The position numbers and the translations under genes are program-made. This document shows, piece after piece, positions 29,098 through 38,800 of a stretch of 64,000 nucleotides of DNA (position 1 is its first letter; every line of letters starts with the position of its first letter). Under the pieces are notes generated by a model. The model did not search any database. It was not told the DNA's origin and saw only the letters and a program-made list of their open reading frames with translations. The stretch is from an uncultured Verrucomicrobiota bacterium. Its GTDB lineage: Bacteria > Verrucomicrobiota > Verrucomicrobiia > Limisphaerales > UBA9464. Location of the stretch: NCBI GenBank assembly GCA_903922605.1, contig CAIXUG010000062.1, forward strand, positions 1 to 64,000, written 5' to 3'.

Positions 29098-30249
29098 TCA
29101 CCGTTCCAGCGACCGGATCGCCTGCGCCATCCCGCGCAGGTATTCCCCCAGCGTGAATTTCCGCTCGAACTCGGCCCGATGCTGCCGTCCGTCGGCGGTT
29201 TGCACCACCGTCAGCAGGGCGGTGGCGGCCTGCGCCGGCTGGCGCGGTTCGACCAGCCCTGGACTGCCGGCGGGGAGCATCTCGGGGATCGCCCGCCAGC
29301 GGGTCGTCACCACCGGCAGGCCGTAGGCCATTGCCTCCGCTACCCCGAGCGGTTGCCCCTCGTTGGCATAATAGGTGGGGAACAGAAACACATCCGCCGC
29401 CCGCAGCGCCGCCGCCTTGGACTCGCCCTGCAGAAAGCCGACGTGCTCCACCCAGCCGGCCATGCCCCGGTCACGGACGAGCTGATGGAACTCTCGCTCC
29501 AACTCCGGCGTGGGAAAGGTGCCTCCCACCGTAAGCCGGAATTTCAGCGGCCTGGACTCCTTCGCCCCCAAAGCGTTAGCCAGGGCGACCGCCTCCACGG
29601 CGTCAAACACGCCCTTGTCCCGCACGCACAGGGCCATGAACAGCACCCGCACCTCGCCGCCTTCCGCCTGCCGCCGGGCAAAGCGGACGGCCCGTTCCAG
29701 GCCAAGGTTAGCGGCAAAATCGGGGCACGGGTCGGCTACGCCATTGCTGACCACCGCGATGCGCCGGGGGTTCAGCCGCTCGGCGTCCGCCCGGTTGGCC
29801 TCCGCCAGTACGATGCTGAGGCTTACGCCGCCCAAGAGGCGTTGCGACAGCCAGCGCTCCCACGGTCGGGCCTGCGTGGCCAGCCACTCGCCCATGCCCA
29901 CCGCTTCCCAGTGATACACGAGATGGCGAAACCAGGGGCGCAGCAGGGTCATGGCCACCCAGTCGCGATAGAGCGGCGTTCGTTTCGGCGGGGAAGGCAC
30001 ATAGTAGAGCGTGGTTACGCCATGCCGCCACCGCGCCCGGATCGCCTGCGCGCAGAAGCGCAGCAACCGGGGCAGCTTGCCCGAGCGCGCCGTGCCGACA
30101 TCCTCCAGACCCTCCGAGAGCCGCGCATCCACGTGGATGACTTCGATGCCCAGCGCCGGATCGGCGCGCAGTCCCTCGACCAGATATTGCACCATCTGGC
30201 TCTGCCCGTGGAGCGGGGGCGGCACATGGGCAAAGACGAGCAGCTTCAT
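29098..30249 (-). CDS. family 4 glycosyltransferase
   Basis: A 383-residue GT-B enzyme. The N-terminal donor-independent domain begins MKLLVFAHVPPPLHGQSQMV (the glycine-rich acceptor loop). The C-terminal domain has the GT4 signature FPTYYANEGQPLGVAEAMAY, where the E-x7-E glutamates contact the nucleotide sugar. The ATG at 30249 gives the normal start. It is convergent with the GT2 gene and divergent from the M20 hydrolase. It most likely acts in the same surface-glycan pathway. Confidence 0.9.
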   Translation of the reverse strand: MKLLVFAHVPPPLHGQSQMVQYLVEGLRADPALGIEVIHVDARLSEGLEDVGTARSGKLPRLLRFCAQAIRARWRHGVTTLYYVPSPPKRTPLYRDWVAMTLLRPWFRHLVYHWEAVGMGEWLATQARPWERWLSQRLLGGVSLSIVLAEANRADAERLNPRRIAVVSNGVADPCPDFAANLGLERAVRFARRQAEGGEVRVLFMALCVRDKGVFDAVEAVALANALGAKESRPLKFRLTVGGTFPTPELEREFHQLVRDRGMAGWVEHVGFLQGESKAAALRAADVFLFPTYYANEGQPLGVAEAMAYGLPVVTTRWRAIPEMLPAGSPGLVEPRQPAQAATALLTVVQTADGRQHRAEFERKFTLGEYLRGMAQAIRSLER

Positions 30250-30365
30250 TGGCGCGCGGGATTGAGCCTCGCTCCGGCGGAATTGAAAACCCGAATCCGC
30301 CGGCCCGTGGCATCCCGGCAATTTTCCTGCCCCCCTGTCCGGGAAGCCGCTAAGGTTCCCGAACT

Positions 30366-31508
30366 GTGGCCGCCGCCTCCAACACCGTCCGCCTGCTGCT
30401 GGACCTGATCGCCCTGCCCAGCGTGAACCCGGCTTTCCTGCCCGCCGGCGACGCGCGGACTGGCGAAGCCGGCGTGGCCGCCTTTCTCGGCGATTACGCG
30501 CGGCGCGGCGGGCTGGCGGTCGAATTCCAGGAGGCGGCCCCCGGCCGCTCGAACCTGCTGGCCCGCCTCACGCCTTCCGGCCCGGTGAAGCAACGCGTGC
30601 TGCTCGCCCCGCACCTCGACACCGTCGGCCTGCCCGCGCTGGACGATCTGCTACGGCCCAGGATGGCCAAAGGACGCATCACCGGCCGCGGCGCCTGCGA
30701 TACCAAGGGCTGCGTCGCCGCCATGCTGTCCGCCCTGCTCGCCGTGGCCAAGTCCGGCGTGCGACCGGCCGAAACCGAGATCCTTTTTGTCGGGCTCGTG
30801 GATGAGGAAAACGGCCAGACCGGCTCCCGCCACTACGCACAGCATGGTCCCAAGGCGGGGCTGGCCCTCGTCGGCGAACCGACCCGGCTGGAGGTCGTCA
30901 CGGCGCACAAGGGCGATGTCTGGCTGCAGCTCAAGACGCTGGGGCGCAGCGCCCACGGTGCCACGCCGCATCTGGGTCGCAACGCGGTTCACGCCATGGC
31001 CCGGGTGGTGGAGGCGCTCCAAACGGATTACGCCGCCAGCCTCAAGTCCCGGTCGCATCCGCTGCTCGGCTCGCCCACGGTCAACGTCGGCTCCATCCGG
31101 GGCGGCACTCAGCCCAATATCGTGCCCGCCGAGTGTGTCATCTCGATCGACCGCCGCACCCTGCCCGGCGAATCCGAGGCCGGCGTCCGGCGCGAGATCG
31201 CCGCGCTGTTGCGCCGCTACAAGCTCAAGGCCGACTTTGAAAACCTGCGGTTCGCCGCCTGTCATCCGCTCGAGACGGATCCCAAGCTGCCCTTGGTGCA
31301 GGCGCTCTGCCGCGCCGCAAAACGGAAGCGTACGGTGGGAGTCCATTACTTCTGTGACGCGGCCCCGCTCGCCGCCGGCGGCATTCCCAGCGTCGTGTTC
31401 GGCCCCGGTGACATCGCCCAGGCCCACACCGCCGACGAATGGATTTCTGTCACCAGCCTCGAACGCGGCACGGCGATTCTGGAAAAGTTTATGCGCGGTC
31501 TCGCTTAA
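30366..31508 (+). CDS. M20 family metallohydrolase (ArgE/DapE/CPG2-like)
   Basis: A 380-residue amidohydrolase/peptidase with a GTG start. The zinc site is complete: His83 and Asp85 (APHLDTVG), bridging Asp112 (RGACDTKG), catalytic Glu147 with metal-binding Glu148 (VDEENG), a VGEPT motif, and a C-terminal His in AQAHTADEW. The dimerisation domain (about 175-290) is present, with GRSAHGATPHLGRNA. It could be acetylornithine deacetylase, succinyl-DAP desuccinylase or a less specific aminoacylase. There are no arginine or lysine genes here to decide, and it leads into a glycosyltransferase-flippase pair, so an N-deacylase role in glycan or peptide processing is possible. Confidence 0.85.
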   Translation: MAAASNTVRLLLDLIALPSVNPAFLPAGDARTGEAGVAAFLGDYARRGGLAVEFQEAAPGRSNLLARLTPSGPVKQRVLLAPHLDTVGLPALDDLLRPRMAKGRITGRGACDTKGCVAAMLSALLAVAKSGVRPAETEILFVGLVDEENGQTGSRHYAQHGPKAGLALVGEPTRLEVVTAHKGDVWLQLKTLGRSAHGATPHLGRNAVHAMARVVEALQTDYAASLKSRSHPLLGSPTVNVGSIRGGTQPNIVPAECVISIDRRTLPGESEAGVRREIAALLRRYKLKADFENLRFAACHPLETDPKLPLVQALCRAAKRKRTVGVHYFCDAAPLAAGGIPSVVFGPGDIAQAHTADEWISVTSLERGTAILEKFMRGLA

Positions 31509-31517
31509 AATGAGCGA

Positions 31518-31591
31518 AACTCAAAGTTCCAAGCTCAAATCCGAGCGCCGTCGTAGCCTCAACTTTGAATTTTGAGCTTTGAGCTTTGAGC
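31518..31591. repeat. inverted heptanucleotide arrays between genes
   Basis: Right side: TTTGAAT followed by three perfect TTTGAGC units (31564-31591). Left side: degenerate complementary 7-mers CTCAAAG, TTCCAAG, CTCAAAT (about 31519-31540). Together they form a long AT-rich hairpin after the M20 gene stop. The same heptamer in the opposite sense occurs inside the next gene at 32250-32277. Confidence 0.75.
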
Positions 31592-31612
31592 TTAGCCTTT
31601 TGATTTTCCTCC

Positions 31613-32860
31613 GTGCGCGTCGCCTTTCTCACTCATGAGCCGTTTTTCCCGCCCAGCGGCGGCGGATCGGCCGAGGCCGTCTATCTCATCGAGGAGTTCG
31701 TCCGGCGCGGGCACGATGTAAATCTCTTCTGCCCCGAATTTCCGGAATACCGGTCGGTCTCCGGCCAGTTCCACATCGCCATCCATCCGTTCACCGGTTG
31801 GGAGATGGGCCGCTACACGCGGTTCCGGAATCTGAAGTATCTCCGCTATCCCAACGCTCTGGCGTCGCTTGTCTGTCGCACGCTCGAGGCCCAGCGGCGG
31901 ATGCGCCGGGAGGAGTTCGGTTTCGACCTGATCTTTGCCCAGCACACGATCTCGGCGGTCGCGGCCGGTCGTTTGCGGGCCCGGCTGCGTGTGCCGGTCG
32001 TGCTCAACTTCCTCGATTACCTCACCGGCTTCATGGAGACGTGGCCGAGCTGGGTGATGCCGGGACCGGTCGTCCGTGCGCTCACGCGCTACGAGCTGGG
32101 CCTCCCGCGCCGCTACTCCGTGGATGGCATCCTCACAGTCTCCACTCCGCTCGCCGAACGGTTCGCCGCCACGGGATTTCCGGCGGAACGCATCCGCGCG
32201 ATCCAGTATGGATACGATTCGAAGCTGTTTCGGCCCGTAGAAGAGGGTGAAAGCTCAAAGCTCAAAGCTCAAAGTTCCGCTCCAGTGGTCGTGATGCACG
32301 GGTCCTTTGATGAACATCATCTGGGGGCGATTGCGCGCGGAGCCGTCGCCCGGGTGTTCGCCCGCCGGCCGGAAGTCACGTTCCGCTTTGTGGGCCGCGA
32401 AACCCCGGCGCTGCTCCGCTTCGCGAAAGACGTGCGTGCGGCCAATCCCGGCGTGCGGCTCGAACTCATCGGTTTCGTGCCATACGCTGAGGTCGCGCGG
32501 CATCTGACCGGTGCGGATGTCGGCATTGTGCCTTACGAGGAATCCAACGGGACGCACTGCGCCTTTGTGGCCAAGGCGGTCGAGTACCTGGGCTGCGGCC
32601 TGCCAGTGGTGAGCACGCCATTGGAGAATCTGCGGCGCTATTTCGCGGAGGAGCCGGCCATCCGCTTTGCCGGCTTTGACGGGGCTGGCTTTGGTGACGC
32701 GATTCTGGCCTGGTTGGAGCAGCCGGCCGCAAGCCGTCGCCAGCTCGGGCTGGCGGCCAGCAGTCGCGTTGCCCGTGACCTGGACTGGCGTGTCGTGACC
32801 GGTCATGCGGTCACGTTTGCGGAATCGGTGGTGGAGGCTTCGGCGAGAAATCGGTCGTGA
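31613..32860 (+). CDS. family 4 glycosyltransferase
   Basis: A 415-residue GT-B enzyme, GTG start. The N-terminal glycine-rich PPSGGGSAEAVYLIEEFVRR is the GT4 acceptor-side loop. The C-terminal donor domain has YEESNGTHCAFVAKAVEYLG followed by GLPVVSTPLENLRRYF. It shares a GTGA start/stop overlap with the flippase gene, so the two are translationally coupled. An in-frame heptamer array (32250-32277, read about as SSKLKAQSS, residues 214-222) sits at the hinge between the two domains, where extra residues should be tolerated. It is predicted to build the glycan that the next protein exports. Confidence 0.88.
   Translation: MRVAFLTHEPFFPPSGGGSAEAVYLIEEFVRRGHDVNLFCPEFPEYRSVSGQFHIAIHPFTGWEMGRYTRFRNLKYLRYPNALASLVCRTLEAQRRMRREEFGFDLIFAQHTISAVAAGRLRARLRVPVVLNFLDYLTGFMETWPSWVMPGPVVRALTRYELGLPRRYSVDGILTVSTPLAERFAATGFPAERIRAIQYGYDSKLFRPVEEGESSKLKAQSSAPVVVMHGSFDEHHLGAIARGAVARVFARRPEVTFRFVGRETPALLRFAKDVRAANPGVRLELIGFVPYAEVARHLTGADVGIVPYEESNGTHCAFVAKAVEYLGCGLPVVSTPLENLRRYFAEEPAIRFAGFDGAGFGDAILAWLEQPAASRRQLGLAASSRVARDLDWRVVTGHAVTFAESVVEASARNRS
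32250..32277 (+). repeat. heptanucleotide tandem repeat (AAAGCTC)x3 plus variant, inside a CDS
   Basis: Three perfect AAAGCTC units and a variant AAAGTTC fill 28 nt of the glycosyltransferase gene. It is the reverse complement of the array 660 bp upstream (TTTGAGC units). Twenty-eight nt is not a multiple of three, so the flanking sequence must supply the frame. Confidence 0.85.
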
Positions 32861-34161
32861 ACGAATCGAAATCCAGTTTCTTCCGTCAGGGCGCGTGGCT
32901 CTCCGCCGCGACTCTGCTGACCGGCGGCTTCATGATCGGGGCCCAACTCATCGGGAATACGATGGGTCGCGAGCAATTCGAGATTTTAATCATGATGCTG
33001 CGGCTGTTTCTGGTGCTGGGCATTCCCAGCGCCGGCCTGCAGATCGTCTTTGCCCAGCAGACCGCCGCCGCCGTCACTCCCGAATCGCAGCGCCAGTTGG
33101 CCGCCACGCTCCGCCGGGTGCTGCCGGGAGTGTTCGCGCTCTGGCTGGTGATGCTGCTGGTCGCGATCTTCTGCCGCGAAGGGCTGGCCCGCCAGTTCAA
33201 GCTCGGTGACGGCCGGGTGCTCTGGCCGACCCTCGGGGTCGCGCTGACCTGGCTGACACTGCCAGTCTTCCGTGGTGTGCTGCAGGGGCGCCAGAATTTT
33301 GGCGCCCTCGGCTGGGTCTCCCTGCTGGATGGCGCCGGCCGCATCACGGCCACGGGACTGATTGTGCTCGCGTGGCACGGGCAGGCCGCCGGCGCCATGC
33401 TGGGGGCGCTGACGGGCCAGGTGTTTTCGATGGGCGTCGCGGTATGGGCAACGCGCGATGTCTGGCGCGTTCGTGGGGCGGCGAAGGTGGACTGGGCGGT
33501 CTGGTTCCGTCGCGTGCTGCCGTACACGCTGGGCGCAGCCGGGCTGATCGTGCTGGCCAACTTCGACGTGATCTTCCTCAAGGCAGCCATTCCCGGGACC
33601 AAGGCGGATGAGTTTGATCTGGGGGAGCTTTATCTGCCGGCCTGGATGATCGGCTTTGCCCTGACCCAGATCACCGTGCCGCTCGCGATGGTGATGTTCC
33701 CCAAGATCGCCCGCAGCGCCGCCACCGGCATCAAGTCGGACGCGCTGACACTGACGCTGGTGGGCACGGCCATTCTGGGCGGGCTGAGCTGGGTCGGCGT
33801 GCTCCTGCTGCCCAAACTGCCGCTGCAAATCCTCTTCTTCCGCACACCCGCCAACTGGGCCGCGGCGCCGATGGTGCCCTGGTGCGTCTTTGCGATGCTC
33901 GCCTACGCGCTGGCCAACGTGCTCGTGAACGACCAGCTCGCCCGGTCACGCTTCGCGGTCGTGCCGTGGATCGTCGCTGTCGCCGTTGGCTACGTGGCGC
34001 TGCTCGTCGTGCTCACGCCGCACCTGCTGACAATGGAACCGTTCAGCGCCTATCGCGTCGTGGCCGGCGTGATCGGCGGGGCGAACCTGCTCCTGCTGGG
34101 CGTGGCAGCGTTCCTCACTTGGGGAAGGCCGACTAAAACACCCGCGCCCAGAGCACCTTGA
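32857..34161 (+). CDS. polysaccharide flippase (MATE/MOP superfamily, Wzx-like)
   Basis: A 434-residue inner-membrane protein with about 12 hydrophobic helices and short polar loops, starting MNESKSSFFRQGAWLSAATL. The pattern is that of lipid-linked oligosaccharide flippases in the MOP exporter superfamily, which move glycan units from cytoplasm to periplasm. The GTG start overlaps the stop of the preceding glycosyltransferase by 4 bp. Its 3' end overlaps the convergent methyltransferase gene by 29 bp. No polymerase (Wzy) or chain-length regulator is seen, so the rest of the pathway lies elsewhere. Confidence 0.85.
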   Translation: MNESKSSFFRQGAWLSAATLLTGGFMIGAQLIGNTMGREQFEILIMMLRLFLVLGIPSAGLQIVFAQQTAAAVTPESQRQLAATLRRVLPGVFALWLVMLLVAIFCREGLARQFKLGDGRVLWPTLGVALTWLTLPVFRGVLQGRQNFGALGWVSLLDGAGRITATGLIVLAWHGQAAGAMLGALTGQVFSMGVAVWATRDVWRVRGAAKVDWAVWFRRVLPYTLGAAGLIVLANFDVIFLKAAIPGTKADEFDLGELYLPAWMIGFALTQITVPLAMVMFPKIARSAATGIKSDALTLTLVGTAILGGLSWVGVLLLPKLPLQILFFRTPANWAAAPMVPWCVFAMLAYALANVLVNDQLARSRFAVVPWIVAVAVGYVALLVVLTPHLLTMEPFSAYRVVAGVIGGANLLLLGVAAFLTWGRPTKTPAPRAP

Positions 34162-35425
34162 GGTAGCGGCTTTCGGGGCAGTTGGACATCACCGGGTGAT
34201 CCTCGCCCGCGCCGGTGCGGTCCACGAACTGGAGCTTGCGGCCGACCCGGTGCGCCGCGCGGATGGTCATGCGTTCGAAGTCTTCCGCGCTCAGTTGGCC
34301 CGAGCACGAGCAGGTCACGAGCAGGCCACCCGGCTCGGTGATCACGACACCGAGCGAATTCAGGTCCTCATACTTTTCCATGCCTTCCTTCTGCTCCAGC
34401 TCGTCGCGGCTGAAGATCAGCTTCGGCGGGTCCAGCACCACCACGTCGAACTTCTTGCCGTCCTTCCGCATCTGGCGGGCGTAGCTGTAGGCGTCGCAGT
34501 GGACCCATTCCACGCGGGCCTGGTTCAGGTTCGCGTTGCGCTTGGCGGAGGCGATCGCCTTCTCGTCGAGGTCCACGCCCGTCACCTCGGCGGCGGCACC
34601 GGTCATCTTTGCCGCCAGGGCGAAGCCACCCGTATAGCAGCAGAGATCGAGCACGCGCTTGCCCTTGGACCACTGGGCCATCCGGCGGCGATTCTCGCGC
34701 TGGTCACAGAAGAAGCCGGTCTTGTGGCCCGCCGCGAAGTCCACCTCGTAGCGGATGCCGTGCTCGCGGATCTTCACCGTGCGCACGGGGTCGGACTGGT
34801 GTTCCTCCACGTGCATGCGCTCGCTGCCGGCGATGGCGGGATCCACCTCGATGACCGTGCGCCTGGTGCCGAGCCGCGCGTGCAAGGGTGCGAGCAGTTC
34901 CGGCAGGCGCTTCCAGATGCCGAGGCTGTGGACCTGCACGCTGAGCACGTCGGCAAAGCGGTCCACGATCAGGCCGCTCAGGCCGTCGCCGTCGGAATTG
35001 ATCACGCGAAAGGCGTCGGTGGTCGCGGGCAGATCGAGCACGGCGAGCCGCAGATCGAGCGCGCGGTGCAGCAGGATGGTGAAGACGGATTCATCCACGG
35101 GCTCGTCGCCGTGGTGGATCACGCGCAGGGGCACGCGGGCGCCGGGATTGTACAGGCCCGCGCCAAAGGGCCGGCCATTCTTGTCGAAGACGTGGACGAG
35201 ATCGCCGGGCTTGGCCCCCTCCGACACGTCCCCGAGCATCGCGGGATAGACCGAGGGCTGGTAGCTGAAGGTCCGCATCTGCACCCACGGTTTGGGCCAG
35301 TTTTCGCTGCCGGCGGGCGGCAGTTTCGGCGGCGCGGGCGGGCGCAGCGGCTGGGCGTGGAAGCGCACCGGACGCGGCGCCGGGCGGTCGTAACCCGGCC
35401 GACGCGAATAATTGGACTCGTTCAC
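34133..35425 (-). CDS. class I SAM-dependent rRNA large-subunit methyltransferase (RlmI-like)
   Basis: A 430-residue enzyme. It has a basic, proline-rich N-terminal extension (about 1-50), a PUA domain for RNA binding (about 50-130; KPGDLVHVFDKNGRPFGAGLYN) and a Rossmann methyltransferase domain with RVLDLCCYTGGFALAA (SAM loop), GVDLDEKAIASAKRN, and DPPKLIFSRDEL. The C-terminal GGLLVTCSCSGQLS carries cysteines typical of m5C RNA methyltransferases of the RlmI/Cfr-like COG1092 group. RlmI makes m5C1962 of 23S rRNA in E. coli. The GTG at 35425 (NESNYSRRP) is the likeliest start. The stop lies inside the end of the convergent flippase gene. Confidence 0.85.
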   Translation of the reverse strand: MNESNYSRRPGYDRPAPRPVRFHAQPLRPPAPPKLPPAGSENWPKPWVQMRTFSYQPSVYPAMLGDVSEGAKPGDLVHVFDKNGRPFGAGLYNPGARVPLRVIHHGDEPVDESVFTILLHRALDLRLAVLDLPATTDAFRVINSDGDGLSGLIVDRFADVLSVQVHSLGIWKRLPELLAPLHARLGTRRTVIEVDPAIAGSERMHVEEHQSDPVRTVKIREHGIRYEVDFAAGHKTGFFCDQRENRRRMAQWSKGKRVLDLCCYTGGFALAAKMTGAAAEVTGVDLDEKAIASAKRNANLNQARVEWVHCDAYSYARQMRKDGKKFDVVVLDPPKLIFSRDELEQKEGMEKYEDLNSLGVVITEPGGLLVTCSCSGQLSAEDFERMTIRAAHRVGRKLQFVDRTGAGEDHPVMSNCPESRYLKVLWARVF

Positions 35426-35489
35426 CGGCCTTGCGTAAGCGCAGCAGGCCATTGGACGCAACGCGTTTCGTGAGTGGGGCCAGAATCGC

Positions 35490-35776
35490 GCGCAGCTTTT
35501 CACCGCAGCTGGCCTTGGAGATTGGGCGGGCGGGCGGAGTCGGGTGGCCGTTCCCCCTCACCCCGGCCCTCTCCCGCCAGGAGAGGGAGAATTGTCGTCC
35601 GCCGGTCGGCGAAGGCGGGCGCGGGATTGGCCGGAGAATCTTCCAGTTAGCCAGCGGCATTCCCGGCGGTTCCCTCTCCCAGCGGGAGAGGGCAGGGTGA
35701 GGGAGGACGGCCCGCGTTCGTCAGGGACGACTTTCCCTCCGAAATCAGCGGCTATCCGCAGTGGAAACTGTGCCCG
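35490..35776. mobile_element. MITE-like element with terminal inverted repeats, copy 2
   Basis: A 287-bp non-coding copy of the element at 23113-23396, in the same orientation. The match is strongest across GTGGCCGTTCCCCCTCACCC and the two CTCTCCC/GGGAGAG palindromes, and continues to the ends (left GCGCAGCTTTTCACCGC). The right terminal repeat is more diverged than in copy 1. It fills most of the 431-bp gap between the methyltransferase and the second giant dehydrogenase and probably carries or displaces their promoters. No open reading frame of note is inside. Confidence 0.72.
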
Positions 35777-35856
35777 CTGAGATCCAAATTCAAAACTGGT
35801 CTCTACCGCCCACCACTGTGGCTTGAAGCCGCCGACAATCGGCGCAGTCTCTCCCC

Positions 35857-38800
35857 ATGCCGTCCCCGTTTCACCTCCCCGGACTCCTGATGGCGCTGGC
35901 CGCATTTTCGGCGGATGTGGCGCTGGCCGATCCGTCCGCAGTCACGATCGTGACCAACGCCGCACCGGACGCGCTTACGGCGCAGGCGCGACTCGCCGTC
36001 GCCCCGGGACTGAAGGTGGAGCTGTGGGCCGGCGAACCGCTGGTGCAGAACATCACCAGCTTCTGCTTCGACAGCCTCGGTCGCGCCTATGTTGTGGAGA
36101 CGGGCCGTCGCCGCACCAGCGTCTTTGACATTCGTGGCCTCCAGCCATGGCTCGATAACGACTACGCGCTCCGCACGGTCAATGACCGCGAAGCCTTCCT
36201 GAAACGCGTGCTGACACCCGGCGATCCCGACCACGAAAAGTTCCTGGGTGCGGTGGTGAAGCGCGGTGGCCTGGAGGATTTCAACCACGACGGCGTGGTG
36301 GACGCCCGCGATCTCGAGGTTGAATCCGAGCGCATCCGCCTCGTGTGGGATGCCGACGGGAAAGGCCGCGCCGATCACGCCGTGACTTTTGCGGACGGTT
36401 TCAACTCGCCCGTGAGCGGCGTCGCCGCCGGCGTGCTCGCTCAGGGGACGAATGTTTGGTTTACGTGCATCCCTGACCTGTGGCGGCTGAAGGCAGCAGA
36501 TGGGAGCGCGGAGATGGGAGATGGAAAATCAGCCACAGCCGCCTCGCGTGAGAAGTTGCTCACGGGTTTTGGCGTCCACATTGCTTTTGGCGGGCATGAC
36601 CTGCACGGGCTCATCAAAGGGCCCGATGGGCGCATCTACTTCAGCATCGCAGACCGGGGTTCGTGCGTGACCAACCGCGAGGGCAAAGTGATTGCTCTGC
36701 CGGACTGTGGCGCGGTGTTCCGCTGCGAACCGGACGGCGCGAACTTCGAGATTTTCGCGCAGGGCCTCCGCAATCCCCAGGAGCTGTGCTTCGACGACTA
36801 CGGCAACCTGTGGACCGGCGACAATAACGCCGACGGCGGCGACAAGGCGCGCTGGACGCTGGTGCTGCAGGGCGCGGATTACGGCTGGACCATTGGCTGG
36901 CAATGGCTGCCGAAACTCGGCGCGTGGAATTCCGAACGGCTCTGGCACACGCGCGAAAGCAACACGGCGGCCTACATCGTCCCGCCCGTCGCGCACATCG
37001 GCCATGGCCCGGCGGGCATCGCGTATTATCCCGGCACCGGTATGCCCGCGCGCTTCGATCGGCATTTCTTCATGAGCGATTTCCCGGGCGGCGTGCGGGC
37101 CTTCGCCGTCGAGCCGGATGGAGCGTTCTTCAGGGTCGTGCCGGAACCCGAAGCAGGACGGGCAGCCCGCCCGTCTTCTGACCTTTCTGCCGTCCCTGCG
37201 GAGCGAACGGCCAACAAAGACGAAATGGTGAACGGGCGGGACGCCCGTCCTACTTTGACGGCCTGGCAGGAGGATAATTCCGCAGCGAATCTCACCGGCA
37301 AGGTGCTCTGGGACCTCTCGCCGGTGGATGTGGCGTTCCCGCCCGGTGGCGGCGTGACTGTGGCCGATTGGGTGCAGGGCTGGGACAAGACCGGCAGGGG
37401 CCGGCTCTGGCATGTCTTTGATCCCGCGCTGGCGAACGACCCCCTCATCGCCGAGACCAAACGCCTGCTGGCCGAAGGCATGACCAAGCGCAACGAGAAG
37501 GAACTGCTCGCCCTGCTCGGCCATCGCGACCAACGCGTGCGCCTGGAGGCGCAGTGGGAACTGGCAAGCCGTGGACCCGAAGTCTGGAAAGGACTGCGGC
37601 AAACCGCAGGAACGGCGCCGAGCATCCTGCCGCGGCTGCATGCGTTATGGGCCTTGGAGATGGTGGTGAGGCACACTCCAAACCGTGATTTCGTACCCGA
37701 ATTGACGGAACTGCAGAGCCTGCTGAACGACCGTGAGCCCCTGATCCGTGCTCAGACCGCAAGGGTGCTGGGCCACGCTCATCTGGTAGCGGCACAGAAC
37801 CCTTTGCTCCAATTGTTTGCCGACTCAGACGCCCGCGTTGCCGGTGCGGCGGTCTCTGCTTACCGGGATATTTTTTCTGCCTTCAGCCAGAATCCTGAAG
37901 GCGGGTTGCGCTATCGCACGAGCTGGCAGGAGCGGTTGTTCCAGTGGCTGCCACAGTCGCTGCAGCAGCGAATCCCCCAACCGAACGCCCAAGGCGCCGT
38001 CGTCTGGCCCACGTATCCGTTGGCGACTCTCTTGGACAGTGCGGCCGGGCTGGAACCGACGGTGCGACATAGTGCCATCCAGTTGCTGATCGAGGTCGGA
38101 ATAACCGCCGGGACCGGGAACTCCGCCATGTTTCTGGGGAATTACAAGATGCTCGAACATGGCACCAACACGAACGCCCGCCTGAGTCTGTTGCTCGCCG
38201 AACGGCGGCTGGGTTTGGACGAGATATCGTCATTTCTGGACGACCCTTCACCGGTGCTCGTCTTGGAGGCTGCCCGCGCCATCAACGACGTGCCGATCAC
38301 CAATGCGTTGCCCGCGCTGGCCGGATTGCTGGAACCGGCAGCGTTGGATCACGTGACTTGGGACTCCGGCGTGACGAACTTCACCCGCGACGAATGGCAG
38401 ACCTGGATGCTTCGCCGCGCGGTGAACGCCCATTTCCGTCTCGGCAACGCCACGAATGCGGACGCGCTCGCCCGCTTCGCCGTCCGCGCGGACACGCCGG
38501 AAAGCGTCCGCGTCGAGGCGCTCGACGATCTCGCGGACTGGGCGAAGCCGCCGGGCCGCGACAAGATTGTGGGTTTGTGGCGACCGCTGCCGTGGCGTGA
38601 TCCGGCGCCACCCAGCCAGGTGCTCGCTGCCATCTGGCCGCAACTGGCCGGCGACGGCTCGACCAACGTTGTCCTGGCGTCCCTGCGGGCCGGAGCGGCC
38701 CTGAATATTGCCGGTTTCCCCGCCTTGCTGGCCGCCTTGCAGCAGCATCCCAGCGCCAGCGTGCGTGCCGAAGTCACGCGGCTGGCGGCAGTGGGAAAAA

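Noticed and set aside
31518-31591. Possible CRISPR-like array
   Set aside because: The period is 7 nt with no spacers, so it is a tandem heptamer array; no cas genes are near.
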